Positions 26,874 through 39,437 of a stretch of DNA of 64,000 nt are shown piece after piece. The DNA is taken from positions 1,798,001 through 1,862,000 of the forward strand of contig JABYQQ010000004.1 in NCBI GenBank assembly GCA_022605405.1, in the 5' to 3' direction. Position 1 is the first letter of the stretch. Each line of letters opens with the position of its first letter. Origin of the DNA: Earliella scabrosa. Its lineage: Eukaryota; Basidiomycota; Agaricomycetes; Polyporales; Polyporaceae. Below the pieces are notes generated by a model that made no database searches, was not told the origin of the DNA, and saw nothing but the letters and a program-made list of their open reading frames with translations. The position numbers were made by a program, and so were the translations under genes.

Positions 26874-28034
26874 GTCGTCGTAGTCGTGAAAGTGGGGGTA
26901 GCAAGAGTGGGAAGGTAGAGGCGAGGACGAGCTTATGAGGACGAAGACAAGGGCGACGCGCGTCCCCCGTGCTCATTACTCGACGCGTCACCTCTGGGGC
27001 GTGGGAATTTCCGGTGAGTTCCAGGACACTAGAAGTTTCTCTGTGCCCTTGCCACGAAGGTGGAGAGGCTCGCTCAGCTCGCGGGCTATCGCCCGCTCGC
27101 CTTCGCTCGCCGTGTTCTATTGTCACGTCACAGCGGCGAAGGCCACTGGCACTGCTACAACTTCTTGCGCCTTGATAGATACTAATAAAAAACACCACGC
27201 ATACCAAGACATGCTGTCGCACGACGACTCATCTCAGCTTCAAGTTCTCCCGCTGTAGAACCTAGGTTCTATACGGCTCATCGAGTGAGCTCCACCTTCT
27301 TTGAGAGACTTATAGTTCAGTTGAATGGAACCTTCCAACTTGAAGTGATGTACGAACAATCGTCGCCAGGCGGGCGCTTGTTTGCCGTACTGACTTTCCG
27401 TTACTCAAGTATACAGCAGCATCCCACCTTCACCTTCACTACTTCTGATTATTTTATTCGCATCAATAGTCTCTGGCTATTATGCTGGTACTTGTTGCAG
27501 GGCAAGAGAGGCTCAGGGATGTACGGAAACTACGAAAGTTTCCTGCTTTGGAAGGCGGTTACTCCAAAAGGAAACCGATGTGCTTTACTATAGAAGATTC
27601 TCACGGCGCTCAATATGGCAGTTACGCTTTCCAGGACATTCTCACGGCGCTCAATATGGCAGTTACGCTATTCGCTGACTGTTCTGAGTTCATTTGGAAT
27701 CGTGCTGCGGTACTAGACCTACTAGCTAACTGGTACTTTCACTCATACGGTACGGCAGCAATTGAACGCCAAGCATCACAGAGTCTGGGAGCCAGCACGA
27801 TGGTCCTATCTCGTAACCAACGTCCCCAGGGACCTCTCGACTTCGTCGTGATACGTGTGGACATACGTAGGAACGCCGTATGTAGATATCACGACCCTCC
27901 ACAGCTCATCAGGAAATGCATACGGATACAAGTACAGTTGGAACGTAATGGGTTCCGACATAGCCACTAGGAAGAGAACGCAATTAGCTTGATGTGGCAA
28001 GAGATAGCCTCACGTCGTCCGATTGTAACTCACC
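26874..28034. other. Intergenic region between CDC48 and the tubulin cofactor gene
   Basis: About 1.16 kb with no gene that I can support. It contains the promoter of CDC48 near 26.9 kb and a 32-bp direct repeat (see 27,597-27,669). It is more AT-rich than its surroundings around 27.3-27.8 kb. Confidence 0.45.
27597..27669. repeat. Direct repeat, 2 x 32 bp
   Basis: The same 32 bases, beginning ATTCTCACGGCGCTC and ending GGCAGTTACGCT, occur at 27597-27628 and 27638-27669 with a 9-bp spacer. I see no mismatch. The origin is unknown; it lies in non-coding DNA. Confidence 0.85.
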
Positions 28035-28969
28035 TCAGATCTCTTCGTCGTCGAAGTTTATCTCTTCCACCGGATAATCGCCAACCTTGACGCGGTCCGG
28101 TTTGACAAAGACTCCGGAATTCTGCCCACACTCGAAGTATCTCTTCCCTTTCACCCTGTACCAGTGACGAATTTTAGCAATGGCCACACGTGCAACGCAT
28201 ACGAACTTACGAGCCATCGTTCTTGCCTATCGGTTCGTCATACTCAACGCCTACCCACACCCCCTTCGCGAAGTCAGTGGGACCAACATAACGCACAGTA
28301 CCACGCTTGCGGAAGTCCTCTTCTGCAGACTCCACCTCGCATCGGGCGCCGATCGGTATGTCGATTGACTGTGTCTCCTGCGGCTCTTCCGTCGTCTTGG
28401 CGGCGAAACGGCCAATCTTATTCCGCTGTTTGTATGCAAGGACGGTGTCTATGGAAGGCAACCGGGGGCTTAGGCGCGATAACAACCGCTGATAGAATTC
28501 GGGCATACCTTGCCTCTGGGCGTACTCCGCTTCGCTCAACTCGAACTTGTCCACTTGGGACGTGTCGGTGAGTTGTCCGGTGAATGAGGTCGCGGGGTTG
28601 AGGTCAGTGACCTACAATGGTCTATGCTGAGACATCATAAGGGGAACTGCAGGGACGAGCAGGCGCACCTTGAGCACCTGCCAGTCCCTTACGCCGTAGA
28701 AGCCTAGGGGTTTGCTATCATCCGAGAGGGTAACCACAGGTTCGGGGGCATCTTCTGACGCATAGACAGATATCGACTGGTTTTGTACGGGTATCCCAGT
28801 GATCAACTCCAATTTGTTCTGAAGTGCCCAACGACGTGCTGTCAGGAGGTTTCGTACACTGCGCAAACATCAGACGTACCTTGAGTCCACCGATGGTAAG
28901 ACCGAGGTCATAACGTCGTTCCGACCGTGTGTCTGGGGAAACTACAAAGACATTCACTGTACTAGCCAT
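28035..28969 (-). CDS. Tubulin-folding cofactor B (CAP-Gly protein, Alf1-like)
   Basis: Chaperone that binds alpha-tubulin and, with cofactor E, takes part in folding and recycling tubulin in the cytosol. Four exons on the minus strand. The N-terminal ubiquitin-like domain starts [20 protein letters not shown] and includes [28 protein letters not shown] linker ([20 protein letters not shown]) follows. The C-terminal CAP-Gly domain carries [34 protein letters not shown] and GVFVKPDRV. The final residues FDDEEI end in an acidic tip, comparable to the EEY/F-type tail of the family but lacking the aromatic residue. Start at 28969, stop at 28035. Confidence 0.92.
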
Positions 28970-29258
28970 AAGTCGTCAATCGCACAGCAAGGCAATAGTT
29001 CGTCGTGTCGAGAAGATACTTGCATCGGCTGAGATGGTCTCATAGTTAGAATGTTCTGGTCCGTTGGAGAGGCCCGAGAAGGAAAGCTCGAGGTAGTGGT
29101 GGACGCGATGAAGTATGTAGACGGTGAGTCTCGGCCGCTACGGAGACCCCGACGCGCGCCCCCTGTTCAGCCACATCCACCATCTCTTGCCGATATGATG
29201 ATGCTCTCTCAGCGTCGCGCCCCTTCTCCTGACTCTCATACCACGGGTTGACACTGCC

Positions 29259-30105
29259 ATGAACACGCCCGTAAGGTCCGCCTTTCGTCGAACAACGTTC
29301 ATCTCTCGTCGCGCGTGGACGTCGTCAAGGGCAGGATACTCGTCGGTCTCGATTGAGGTAATGTACCCGCCTGAGTGCTTGCCCAATACACTTCCGTTAA
29401 CTAAGGGGACCAACTGCGTATCAGGCTCTTCGCGACAGATTCAAGGACCCCACGTCTCCGTTTCACCTGCCTCCAGGTACTGCAGGGCCAGATTCTCCGG
29501 ATGCACCAGCGGAAGAGCTTGCCCCGTCGGAGGAGGGTCGCGCGAAGTTGCTGGAGCTTGGATATGATCCCGACAGCTTCTGGGAGCAGCCGGTGGTGTG
29601 GGGTGACCATGACTCCTTCCAGTGAGTACTCTCGAAGTCTTACACCTCCCAGGTAACGCGACAGCTCTGCCCCAGACACGTCAACAACGTGCGGTACATC
29701 CGCTTCTTCGAGTCTGGGCGCATTCATTGGATGCGTGCCCTCGGGAATGAGCTTGGAGGACCAGCAAAGGCCAAGGCGATGCTCAAGGGAAAGGGAGTAT
29801 CGCTCATCCTCAAGTCCCTCTCCGTCGACTACAAATACCCTGTGGTATTCCCGGACACGCTGCTCGTCGCGCATCAGCCGCACATCCCTCAGACCCTGCG
29901 AGATTCCGCGCGTCCGACGAAGACTCATTTCCATGTGAAGGGTGCAATATGGTCATATGCACAGCGTCGGGTCGTGACGGAGTCCGACTCGGTGCTGGTG
30001 TGGTACGACTATGACAAACTCACGAAGTGCGACCCGGGGGAGGAGGCGAAAGCAGCCATCATGAGAAGGATGAATCTTGGGAAAGTCGGGCCGAAGGCAC
30101 ATTAG
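29259..30105 (+). CDS. Hotdog-fold thioesterase-like protein
   Basis: Predicted acyl-CoA or acyl-ACP thioesterase-type enzyme; the exact substrate is unknown. Three exons (29259-29357, 29425-29621, 29676-30105) join in frame to about 241 residues. The first exon is arginine- and serine-rich (MNTPVRSAFRRTTFISRRAW) and looks like a mitochondrial presequence (inference). The hotdog signature is WGDHDSFQHVNNVRYIRFFE, with the H-x-N-x-x-Y core; further conserved pieces are LKSLSVDYKYPVVFPDTL and GAIWSYAQRRVVTES. Introns are 67 and 54 bp. It is divergent from the tubulin cofactor gene, with about 290 bp between the starts. Confidence 0.8.
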
Positions 30106-30269
30106 GACGAGGCGGGGCTCTGTAAGTCGACCATCTGATATCTCCCATCTACTGAGCGTCTTGCGCACATGAAGCTTGTACCATCTTATCCCTTCTTCAC
30201 GTTCTATACATTATACTCGCACAAATCGTTTCTCCCGGCCCCTGGGTGCCGTCGTCCTCGAGCCGATCA

Positions 30270-32196
30270 ATGGAACAAGGCAATGATGAGGTGCAGGGCG
30301 ATCGTGCGGTAGACCTAGCACAGCTTCTTCTCCTGGAGTTGCGCAACGCAAAGTACGTCCTACGAGTGCCGTCCGATCGCAACAAGCCGTTCTGACCTGC
30401 CCAGTGATTCCAGTATCCCGGCTGATTCTGTGCGTTGAAGTCTCATCATGATATTGACTAGGCCACAGAACTCAGTTCCTCGTTTGCAGCTACTCACTCT
30501 CAACGAGCTCCTAACGGACGGGTACAAGATCGCTCGTAGTCGCTTGAACGCAACTCAGCCCATCCATCGATTGCCCCCCGAACTCTTGGCATCTATATTC
30601 TCCCTAGTTCCAGAACCGTTACACCTAGAAGAGGGCTTCACACTCCGTATCCCTCTAACTGGATGTGTCGACACTCGTCAACTTGTCCCCGTCACGGCCG
30701 TGTGTCAGTACTGGCGGGATATCGCCATTGGAACTCCATCTCTGTGGTCCACGCTGTACGACAAACAGATTCCGGTCTATCCAATCAGTAGCGGCCCCCT
30801 GGATAGTGCCGTTGAGCCGATGCACGTCCATTACCTCCACCGATGTGAAGAGGGCCCCCTGCATATCTTCATTGAACACAAAATTTCGGACTTAACCTCC
30901 AAGGTGATCAACGAGAATAGCACTCGCGTGCAGGCCATCCATATAGATTCCACCGGCGGCATCCCAGCGGAGAACCCTCAGAAGCTTACGTCCATTCTAA
31001 GTACCCCTTTTCCTAATGTCCGTTCGGCCTCGATCAGCAACTTGCGGGTGCAAGCTTCTGTGTTGGATCTCTTCTCTGGACAATGTCTTCGTTTGCAAGA
31101 GCTTCGCCTCCGCAACGTCCGCTTCCTCCCATCCCAATCTCTCCCCACCCTTACTCATGTATCCATCACACCACCATCATCATCAGGGGTCGACACATTG
31201 CAGAACGTGTTGACATTCCTGTCGGGAAGCCCTCAACTGCGCGAGCTACAACTTGTTAACTTTGCCTTCCGCAGAGTCCCACTTACCCTCGACGGGTGGC
31301 ACGGACAATCAGTGCGCTTGGACCGTCTGCAGCTATTGGACATATCCGAACCTCCCCGTTGGGGCCATAGACGACGAAACCAAGACCTGGACCCGTTCCT
31401 CTCTGAATTCCTTCCCTACATCGCCATTCCCGAGACATGCACCATCAAGCTCGGGAAGCTCGACGGCTCGGAACTCGAGTATGTGGCCAGTGTCATCGCT
31501 GCAGAACGACCGATGCGACCGCCCACGCGTCTCTTGCTCTGCGGCGTCCGCGAAACTAAGGGCGTGAGCATCTGCTCCATCGTAACGGCGGACCCGGAGA
31601 TATCCCAATACACCTGTATCAAGATACCTATCGGGCATCGCACCGAACGTTGGTCCCGGTTTACGCAAGTACTACCCTGGTCCGGTGTCGCAGATACGCT
31701 GGCTTCCGTGCCTAGCTTCGCGGCCATACGGGAGCTCTATCTTCATGCCGGGGCGGGGACGGCGTGGTTCTCGGACGTGGACTCCATCTTTCCCTACTTG
31801 TCTCGCCTCGAGGTCCTCATCATGAAGGTCGAGCGCCCCGCAACTCTTTGGAGCATCCTAGCCGAGCTGGATCATGATCCCGACTACCCCACGGAAATCA
31901 ACTGCCCGTCCCTCGCGATGTTGTCGGTTACATGCCGCTCCTGGAGCGAGAGGGGGTTCTTGCTGAACCTTGCAGAAGCTCGCTCGTCCGCCGGTTATCC
32001 TCTCTCTCGCCTATTCATCGATTACTCGCGCAAGTCGTTCAAGGAGATGGCGGAGTACGATGCCGATGGGGAGCTGGTTCGAATTGTGACCGAAGGAGAA
32101 GCACAACAGTATCGCTATGGACCGGTGGTAGAGAAGATGGAGCCCAAGCTGTCGGGATGGGCAGATGGCAAGACGCGGATTGAGGGGTTGGTTTGA
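30270..32196 (+). CDS. Long F-box protein D
   Basis: Predicted SCF adaptor, target unknown. Exons 30270-30352, 30405-30429 and 30490-32196 join in frame to about 604 residues. Exon 1 encodes MEQGNDEVQGDRAVDLAQLL, matching the helical N-terminus of F-box gene A. The F-box is LPPELLASIFSLVPEP with VCQYWRDIAIGTPSLW. The body has leucine-rich spacing (LRLQELRLRNVRFLPSQSLP, LRELQLVNF, LSRLEVLIM). The C-terminal NLAEARSSAGYPLSRLFIDY matches gene A. The middle exon is only 25 bp. Reading straight through from the ATG at 30448 is possible but would lose the conserved N-terminus. Confidence 0.83.
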
Positions 32197-32657
32197 CTAG
32201 GAGGAGTGGTTCATTGGCCCGTCCTACACTGCTACCACAGGCGCGTTGTAAGACGCCGGCGGTTGACTCGATGCCCACGTCACCATCTACTACCATCAAC
32301 CTACCATGGTCCATGTTTCTTGTGTGATCACGACTCAGCGAGCGCACCTATCAAGGCGAGCATGTCGAGCACGGAGTCTCCAGGAATCGTCGTGGTTTAC
32401 GAGACGACTCGGATGTAGCTGGTACGTGTCCATCATTGTCTTGCATTGTTCCTCGCTCTTGTCAATGCTCCGCATTGCATTGTTTTGTCTTAGCCCATTG
32501 GCATCCGTCTCTGTGCCTGTGTCAAAGCAAGAAGTGGATCAGATAAGTGCAACGCACGTCATGCTGAACTCTAATTGTCCTCATCTATATAGTCTTCTTC
32601 GCAGCTGTCGCCAGCCCATTGTCCTTCTCCCCTTCCCCTGGTCTACCTCGCACGGGG
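32197..32657. other. Intergenic region
   Basis: A spacer of about 460 bp between F-box gene D and the SET-domain gene. Nothing is recognised. Confidence 0.5.
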
Positions 32658-34062
32658 ATGTCGACAGAGAACGTGAAAGGCTCGTCTCCCTCGTCGCTGG
32701 TGCCCATGCAGGGCTCAGCAGCATCCCGCCAGCCAGCGAACCCAGCCGCGTCTTTCCGCGCAGATGTCAACGTCGCTCCCGGGTCAGTGACAATCCCGAT
32801 TCCTGAAGCACCCCCTCGACAGCCGGACCTTCCACTAAGCGACGCTCGCGATCGTCCCTTGCATTTCAAAGCGCTGCCTCCTGGTCCAGACCCTCCGCCG
32901 CATCTTGTCACCGGCTTGATGATGTATAGCTACGACGTTGTGGCGGACGAGATCTTCGCAAGATGGCCTGGATTTCCACTCCCGTTCTCTACGCCATGTC
33001 CTCCTGTTCACAAGATCGCCCCCGTGAAGGACTTCGGGCTGGCCATGATCGCTACGGCGAACATCGCGCGTGGTCAAACCATTCACCGCGAGCGCCCTTT
33101 ACTCCTCTATCCCAAAGCCATCCCCGGTGCAGACGTCGAGGATGCTTGCGGCAATCTCGCGAGAGTCGTTGATTCCTTGCGTCCTGAGAACCGAGAGGCC
33201 GTGTATGCGCTCAGGAACGTCAAGGGCCCCGAGTGGCCGTCTCATCTCAAGGGTATCCTTGACACAAACTCGCTCGCGCTCCCTGATGGAATGCCTGGCT
33301 ATCGCGGGCAGTACTCTGGACTGGCCCGCGAGATATCCCGCATCAACCATAGGTGAGTACCTATCCTCAAGTGTCCTCGTGACAAGTCCTGGAACGTGCA
33401 TCCGAAACAGCTGCATGCCCAACGCAACCGTCGACTGGGACCTTGCGACTCTTTCCTTTATCGTTCGCGCGACCTGGCCCATTCGTGCCGGTGAGCAAGT
33501 CACCATCGGGTACATCGATCTAGGGTACTCGCGTGCGCACCGTCAGAGGGAACTCAGCCGCCGGTACAAATTCACCTGCAAATGCAAGGCATGCGCTCCA
33601 GGCGACGAGGCCAGGATCCCCTACAGCGACCTGCGACGAGCGATCCTCATCCGATCCGCAGTGGAACGCGAGCTGGACGATGCAGCCTTCGAGGAGTGGA
33701 TCGCGTCCGGGGCGCCTGTTGGAGGCGTCGTAGGTTTCGACGGCGGTTACTACAAACAGATCCTGCAACAGATGGCGACTATGGACGGCTTCTCGCGGGC
33801 GCAGCTGACGTACAGTTTCATGGAAGAGGAGGGCTACTTCAGGGTCAGTCTCTGGGAAGCCGTCCTGGTGCGTCTCGTGAAGGGGTACTCGGTGTTGCAG
33901 GACGAGACAGCTGTCCGCAAGTATGCGATCACCGCGGCGCTCTTGAAGCAGGCGGATACCGGGTCGGACGGCGGGTGGTGGGACGTTGCGAGGAACCCAA
34001 CGAAGACGGAGTGGTGGGGCAAGCTGGGGCCGCGGCAGGTTCGCGCCGACAAGGTCCGCTGA
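32658..34062 (+). CDS. SET-domain protein (putative lysine methyltransferase)
   Basis: Predicted protein-lysine methyltransferase using SAM; the substrate is unknown. Two exons (32658-33352 and 33411-34062) join in frame to about 448 residues. The N-terminal 90 residues are proline- and serine-rich. The SET core begins near KDFGLAMIATANIARGQTIH, includes SRINHSCMPNATVDWD (the NHS/C motif is created exactly at the splice junction), RAGEQVTIGYID, and a cysteine-rich post-SET segment FTCKCKACAPG. The C-terminal 150 residues are helical, with no domain I recognise. It resembles fungal SET proteins without a MYND finger. The start at 32658 is the first ATG in frame. Confidence 0.85.
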
Positions 34063-34991
34063 TATGTGTGAGCGTATTCATTCATTGCGTCCTACGAATC
34101 GAGAAGAATGTACTACTGCACGCTTGACCGACGATGTCGTGAAGCCGCCCATATCATCTCACTCTGTCTACCAACACCAAAGGGCAGTTCCCCTGTCGAC
34201 TATACTCCCCGAGTCGGTATCTATTGCTCAGTCATCTCAGGCGAGTTCGATTTTTGGTCTCCCTGTACGGTAGCGCTGACCCAACTGAGCAGTAGACGTC
34301 ATAGGATCGTCTCATCCCGTGTAGACTTGGAAGCTTTGCAGTGACGTCGCCATATATGCACGCCCTCTCGCGAAGCTCGAAGTCGTTCTAACAATCGCCT
34401 CGTGTTGTGATGGTGAGTGTCGTGTTCGTTGGATGCACACGCCCGACATACCATACGTCAGAGTGACATCGACGGTTCCCATGGATAGACCGTGAGACCA
34501 CACTGGACGCCCGTCCTAGCACTTCTGACATGACGTAGCACTCCTCGCCGCGCAGGCTTCGAGCGAGCCACACGCACCTTGTTCTCCATCTGTCGTCAGC
34601 AGATGTCCCAACGCAAATTCACAACCAGGGGCAGCAACATACTTACGCGCAGGCATCCGCGCCGAGTGATGGGGGCGTGCGCACGCCGGGCGGTCGGCTT
34701 GTACTTCAAGCTTCAGGTTTGAGTCGCTCACACCAGGGCCCTGTCATTCTGCCGAGGCCAAGTACCGACTCGTCAAGCCTCACCGCTCTGCTCGCCGAGA
34801 GCCCTACTTTGTGCCGAATACCCTCGACCACAGCATTGGTCCACTAGTAAGCAGACCTTCCACCCATTCATCGACGCGAATTGACCTAGTTGATGTGGTA
34901 TAAGAGATGTTGAGCAGCGTGAGCTTCTTTCAAACCGGACACACTCTCACCCCCTTTCACCCCCTTCACACCTCCATTAGCATCAGACACT
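34063..34991. other. Intergenic region
   Basis: About 930 bp without recognisable genes. The last ~80 bp upstream of 34992 are C/T-rich (repeated CACCCCCTT-type runs), as often seen just upstream of fungal start sites. Confidence 0.45.
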
Positions 34992-36227
34992 ATGGGTGAC
35001 TTCATATCGCAAGAACTCGGCGGCCTCGACCAATTTGGCATCTACGCCCAGTCGACTGCCCGTGCCCAGGTGCGTGAATCCTTGACTGGATATGTCCAGT
35101 TAATGTCGACGTGTACTGATCCTCAGTTGCTAGATATATCTCTCTGCGACCGCGCTCGCAGACAATGCGAAAGGAACCCTCACGGAGAACGATTCTGCCA
35201 TACCGTTCGGCCCGTACTTCCAAGCTTGCGGAGAACCACCCGATCTCGTTCTCACGACCTGTGATCGCGTATCCTTCCACGTCCATCGCTGCGTCCTCCT
35301 GCATGCCTCTTTGAACTCCTTTGGAGGCATGCTAGGCGCTGGGGCGGTCGTCAACGTCCCAGAACCCGCCTCCCTCCTCAGGGTTGCACTACACGTCCTG
35401 TACGGCCTTCCATGCGTCCATCTCAATGCGAGCTTGAATATCATCGAAGGCGCGCTCGACGCGCTCCTCAAGTATGGCGTCGCGATCCGCGCTATCGCCG
35501 CCCCACGCTTCCCTCTCTACGACCTCGTCCTCGCGCGTGCGCCAGTCCAGCCGATCGAGGTCTACGCGCTAGCCGGTAAGTACGCGCTCGAGGACGTCGC
35601 AGTCGCCGCCTCTGGTCATCTCCTGTCGTACGACACGTTGACGCTCTCTGACGAGCTCTCCGTGAAGATGGGCCCGTCGTACCTGAAGCGCCTCTTTGAC
35701 CTCCACGATACGCGGCGCGCGGCGTTGAAGGATATAGTCTTGAAGCCGCCCGGAGGACACGCGCCGACTGCGATGTGCCACGACGCGCGGAGCCAGCAGC
35801 AACTCGCAGCGGCATGGGCGCACGCCGCAGCGGATATTGCTTGGAACAATCCTATGCGTACGTGTCGCTCCATCGGTGCCTCTGAGCCTGCTTCCATGCT
35901 GACCATGGCAGTCCGATGCTACTAGATGTATCCACTTATGCCTTGCAGTCCACGTTTGAGAAGGCCGGGACATCGATCGTTTGCAGGGACTGCAAGATCG
36001 CGCTGGCCATCAGGAGTCGAGAGGCGGTGAACGAGTGGTCTGGCGTCAAGGTTCGTCGAGGGTCCCGTCCACTCTGTGGCTTTGTTCTAACATGCTAGTC
36101 CACAGAGAACGATCTAAGCAGAGTCATCGGAGGTTATGTTGTCCAGCGCGCCCTATTGGTGGTGCGGATTCGAGTCACCCCAAAGTTTTCTGACCGGACC
36201 TATCATTCTTCGTCTGTACGTGTCTAG
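34992..36227 (+). CDS. BTB/POZ-domain-type protein
   Basis: Proteins of this fungal family carry an N-terminal BTB fold used for dimerisation or Cul3 binding; the role is unknown. Four exons (34992-35069, 35134-35857, 35926-36050, 36099-36227) join in frame to about 351 residues. The BTB start is visible as PFGPYFQACGEPPDLVLTTC, then FHVHRCVLLHASLNSF, GGML and LRVALHVLYGLP. The middle has ALKYGVAI-like and YALAGKYALEDVAVAASGHL helices. A CRDCKIAL motif sits near the C-terminus. Exon joins are frame-consistent. The last exon, or at least its final 25 residues, is less certain because a GT inside it might be a donor. Confidence 0.72.
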
Positions 36228-37158
36228 CACTGTGTTGTGTTTCACCGCCGTGGTCTGACTCGAGTTACTGTACGGTCTCGACTCTCGAGGGTCGAACCGA
36301 TCTGTCGAGTAATCAATATGAAACGGTTATCGTCGGGCCCTTGCTACGTTCTCCCGTCCTCGCTCGGTTGCCTCCTGGTGCCAGATAAGCCAGCGCACTG
36401 TCACATGTAAGAAGTCGCAACCTTGCCACCTCAAGGGACTTGGCCTGGGCGCAATGTCGCTCACCAGTGACGACCCAGCACTGCCAGTACCTCAAAGGCG
36501 GAGGTCATCTGCCTCAGCGTCGTTCAATCACCATGGATCAAAGTGCCTGTGAACTGCAATCGCGCTGGGCACGAGATGGCGGGTCTGTTCCTGTCCGAGC
36601 GAATCGGACGATGGTCGTGTCCATCTTGCTGACTGGATACGGACGGTAGGGAAGCGGCACGATGCAAGTAAACCCCTGTCGAAATTAGGCCCAAATCACC
36701 GAGCGCAGCTGTCTCAACATATGGACATTAGCATGACTAGAGTCAGACGGCCCCTCCCCTTGTATTCTGTTGCAGTCGGTCAACCACAGTGGGTTCTCCG
36801 GCCCGGGCCCTCCATGTTCTGGAAGATCGGAGTCGATGTGGTGAGAGTCACTCCTCCATATCATATTTTGTACGAGCTTACGTGTTTGCTCCTCTCTGTA
36901 CATGGGGACTGGTTTCCCGGTCAAGGTCAGGTTCATCACCGTGGCGACCGCCTGGAAGACAGGCATACGCCCGCAGTCTCCCAGTGATCGGACCTGTGAT
37001 GGACGCAATAATCACATGTCCGAGCGGCGTTCACGGTCTTCAGACCCGGTCTCGATCGCCTTCCTTCTCCTTCCCATCTTCAACTTGGCCTCGGACCTGT
37101 ATGCTGTCGCCCGGCTGTTGACTCCACGCTCGCGTCCAAGTCACACCTACCTTCAACA
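36228..37158. other. Non-coding interval holding duplicated segment A
   Basis: No intact gene is present. Most of 36,481-36,940 is a diverged copy of 40,366-41,010 (separate entry). Confidence 0.5.
36481..36940. repeat. Diverged segmental duplication, copy A
   Basis: Matches copy B at 40,366-41,010 in the same order and orientation. Shared blocks include CCTCAGCGTCGTTCAATC, AAGTGCCTGTGAACTG, CGGACGATGGTCGTG, ATACGGACGGTAGGGAAG, GTAAACCCCTGTCG, GAGCGCAGCTGTC and GTGGGTTCTCCGGCCC. Copy A lacks about 200 bp that copy B has between the CCCCTGTCG block and the GCGCAGCTGTC block. No functional gene is evident in this copy. Confidence 0.85.
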
Positions 37159-38924
37159 ATGTCGATGCAAGTGACTGATCGTTTCGTCCAGTCGTTGAAG
37201 GTATCCGTGACTGCAAACGTACTACGTACTCAGCCTTACCAATCCGTCTCCTTTTGCAGGTGGATGGACTGTCAGGGATGAATGTCGACTCCTCACACAT
37301 CTCAGACGTAACTGCGGTTCCAATCGACAGGCTACCGTCGGAGCTCCTCACGAAGATCTTCGCACTTGTTCCAAGTCGCCTATCCATTCAGCCAGATCCC
37401 TCCTATGGCAGCGGACGCCCCGTCCGGACTGCCGACCTGGTCCCTATAACAGCTGTCTGTCGCAGGTGGAGAGAAATCGCCTTGGGCACTTCAAGTCTTT
37501 GGACCACATTCACGGACTACGATTTCGACTCAACGTCGCCCGTCCCGATGTACACGCACTACCTGCATAGGAGCGGAACAACACCGCTCGTCGTCTATCT
37601 CACCAGAACACCCTCTGAGACGATATCCAATGCTTTGCGCAGCGAAGCGAGCCGTATTCAGGAGTTCTATGCTGTGCATGTCATTCTGGACACCCGCAAG
37701 GCACATTTACTGGTGCACCTGTTCCTCCCTAATATCGAATACTGCGTGCTCAGTTTCTGGCACGACTCCCATCCAGGATGCACGAGTACAATACCTTTCT
37801 TTGGAGGGCGCAGTCCTCGTCTTCGCACCCTGATGCTCATAGACCCGGCCGCCATGCCTTCCAACCAGTTTCCAGCACTCACTCATCTCCGCCTCTCATT
37901 CATCCTTTTCGCCATACGTCTTCGATACGGGTACGCTTTCGAGCGCATTGTGGAACTGCTCTCGCGTACTCCGCAGCTCCGCGTGCTCGAGCTCATGGGA
38001 CTCGCCTCGAGCGACGTCGCGTACACTGAAGGCAGGACGAAGCCCACCACGCTCCGCCTCCATTACCTCGAGAAACTCATCTTCAACGAGGAGAAGCCGA
38101 TGGTACCGGGCCACGCGTGGCGGGAACACTTCACGACGGTGCAGTGGATGCTGTCGAACATCTCCATCCCCGACTCCTGCGCAATCTCCTTCTCGTGGCT
38201 ACCACCCGGCCCCGTCGACCGGTACAACACAACTTTCCCAAAGCACCAATCCGTGACGCACCTCCGTATCCGCCGCCACCGCCCAGGCGCGTTCGGGATC
38301 AGCACCATGGTCCCCGTGCTGGATGCCACCAATCCCTCGACAGGGCAGAGCCTGATGCTCGGTGTATACGGCCCGGTGTCCGCCCAGCCGGGGCCCAAGC
38401 GGGAGAAGGAGGTCCGTGAGCTTCGCGCCCACCTCCAGAGAACGCTCCCTGCGATGTCGATGTTCACGGCGGTCCGAAAGCTGTGGATCGACGCGACGAT
38501 GAGCATGATCTTCCACTCATCCACCCCGTTTCTTCCCTCCCTTCCGGGCCTGGAGATGCTTGTGATACGTCAAGGCCCGCCCGATGGGATGTCGCCGCGC
38601 GCGGAGGACATACTGAGCGCACTCGTCGTCCAGGAGGATGACGGGGGCGCCTATGCTGCGAAAGAGGTTGGAAGTGGTACGGCGGGCTGCCCATTGCTCG
38701 CGGTTCTCCTCGTCGACTGCGTGTACGACGAGGAGGAGTACGTGCACGATGTGGCGCGCGGCCGCGCGGAGGCTGGGTTTCCACTACGGAGGCTGTTTGT
38801 GGGCAGTGACGCGGGTCTTCCGCTCGCGTACAAGCTGCGCGAGTATGTCGATGGCTCCCTCGTTGGCGTCGGAGGCGAAGAAATCGCAGGGGAGCTGTGG
38901 AAGGAGTGGTGCCTTCCAGAATGA
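37159..38924 (+). CDS. Long F-box protein E
   Basis: Predicted SCF adaptor, target unknown. A 42-bp first exon (37159-37200, MSMQVTDRFVQSLK) joins in frame across a 59-bp intron to 37260-38924, giving about 568 residues. The F-box reads IDRLPSELLTKIFALVPSRL, with VCRRWREIALGTSSLW about 55 residues on. The body shows LRR-like spacing (LRTLMLIDPAAMPSNQFPAL, LRVLELMGLAS, YLEKLIFNEE). Near the C-terminus EAGFPLRRLFVG corresponds to the same element in F-box genes A and D, so the three are related. It lies between the two copies of the diverged segment A/B. Confidence 0.83.
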
Positions 38925-39437
38925 GGTCCTGGCCTATGTATTGGTTCAGTTATATTGTTGGTAGAACATGGCAGCAGGGGGAGGCGAGGCCCGGGAGCAG
39001 TGCGGTGAAGAGCACTGGAGAACAGAGAGGGCGGAGGAAAGGCGAGTGAGGGCAGACGAGCGAAGGGAAGGCCCTTATATAGAGGAGCGAGCTCCAAGCC
39101 CCAGAAACTCGAAGTTCATGTGCAGGGAGTCTGGAGAGGACAGTCGGTACTTGCCTCCTTCATGCGCTGCGGCAGACGCAACGATCACGTGAGGGACGCG
39201 CGACGCGCGTCGCCTGGGCGCCACCGTTGTACCGCACTCAGTAAGCACTCCTTGATCGCTCCCTCCGCCTGCCCAGCTTCTGCGCATGCATATGGGGTGC
39301 CTCCTCCTCTCACTATGGCCGACACCGCCACTAGGCTAACTTCTTCGGCTGTATGACGAATGGCTGCGGCACGATCCTCAGAAACGTTATGTCTAAGGGC
39401 TGCCCTCACTGCCCGCACCATCCGCAGGGTACGAGCT
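38925..39437. other. Intergenic region
   Basis: GC- and purine-rich on the plus strand at 38,970-39,060. A TATATAAG on the minus strand (about 39,073-39,080) could be a TATA box but has no convincing gene behind it. Confidence 0.4.

Noticed and set aside
38651..39097. Minus-strand frame with an upstream TATATAAG
   Set aside because: It overlaps the 3' end of F-box gene E on the other strand, and its Ser/Pro/Arg-rich product is a shadow pattern.
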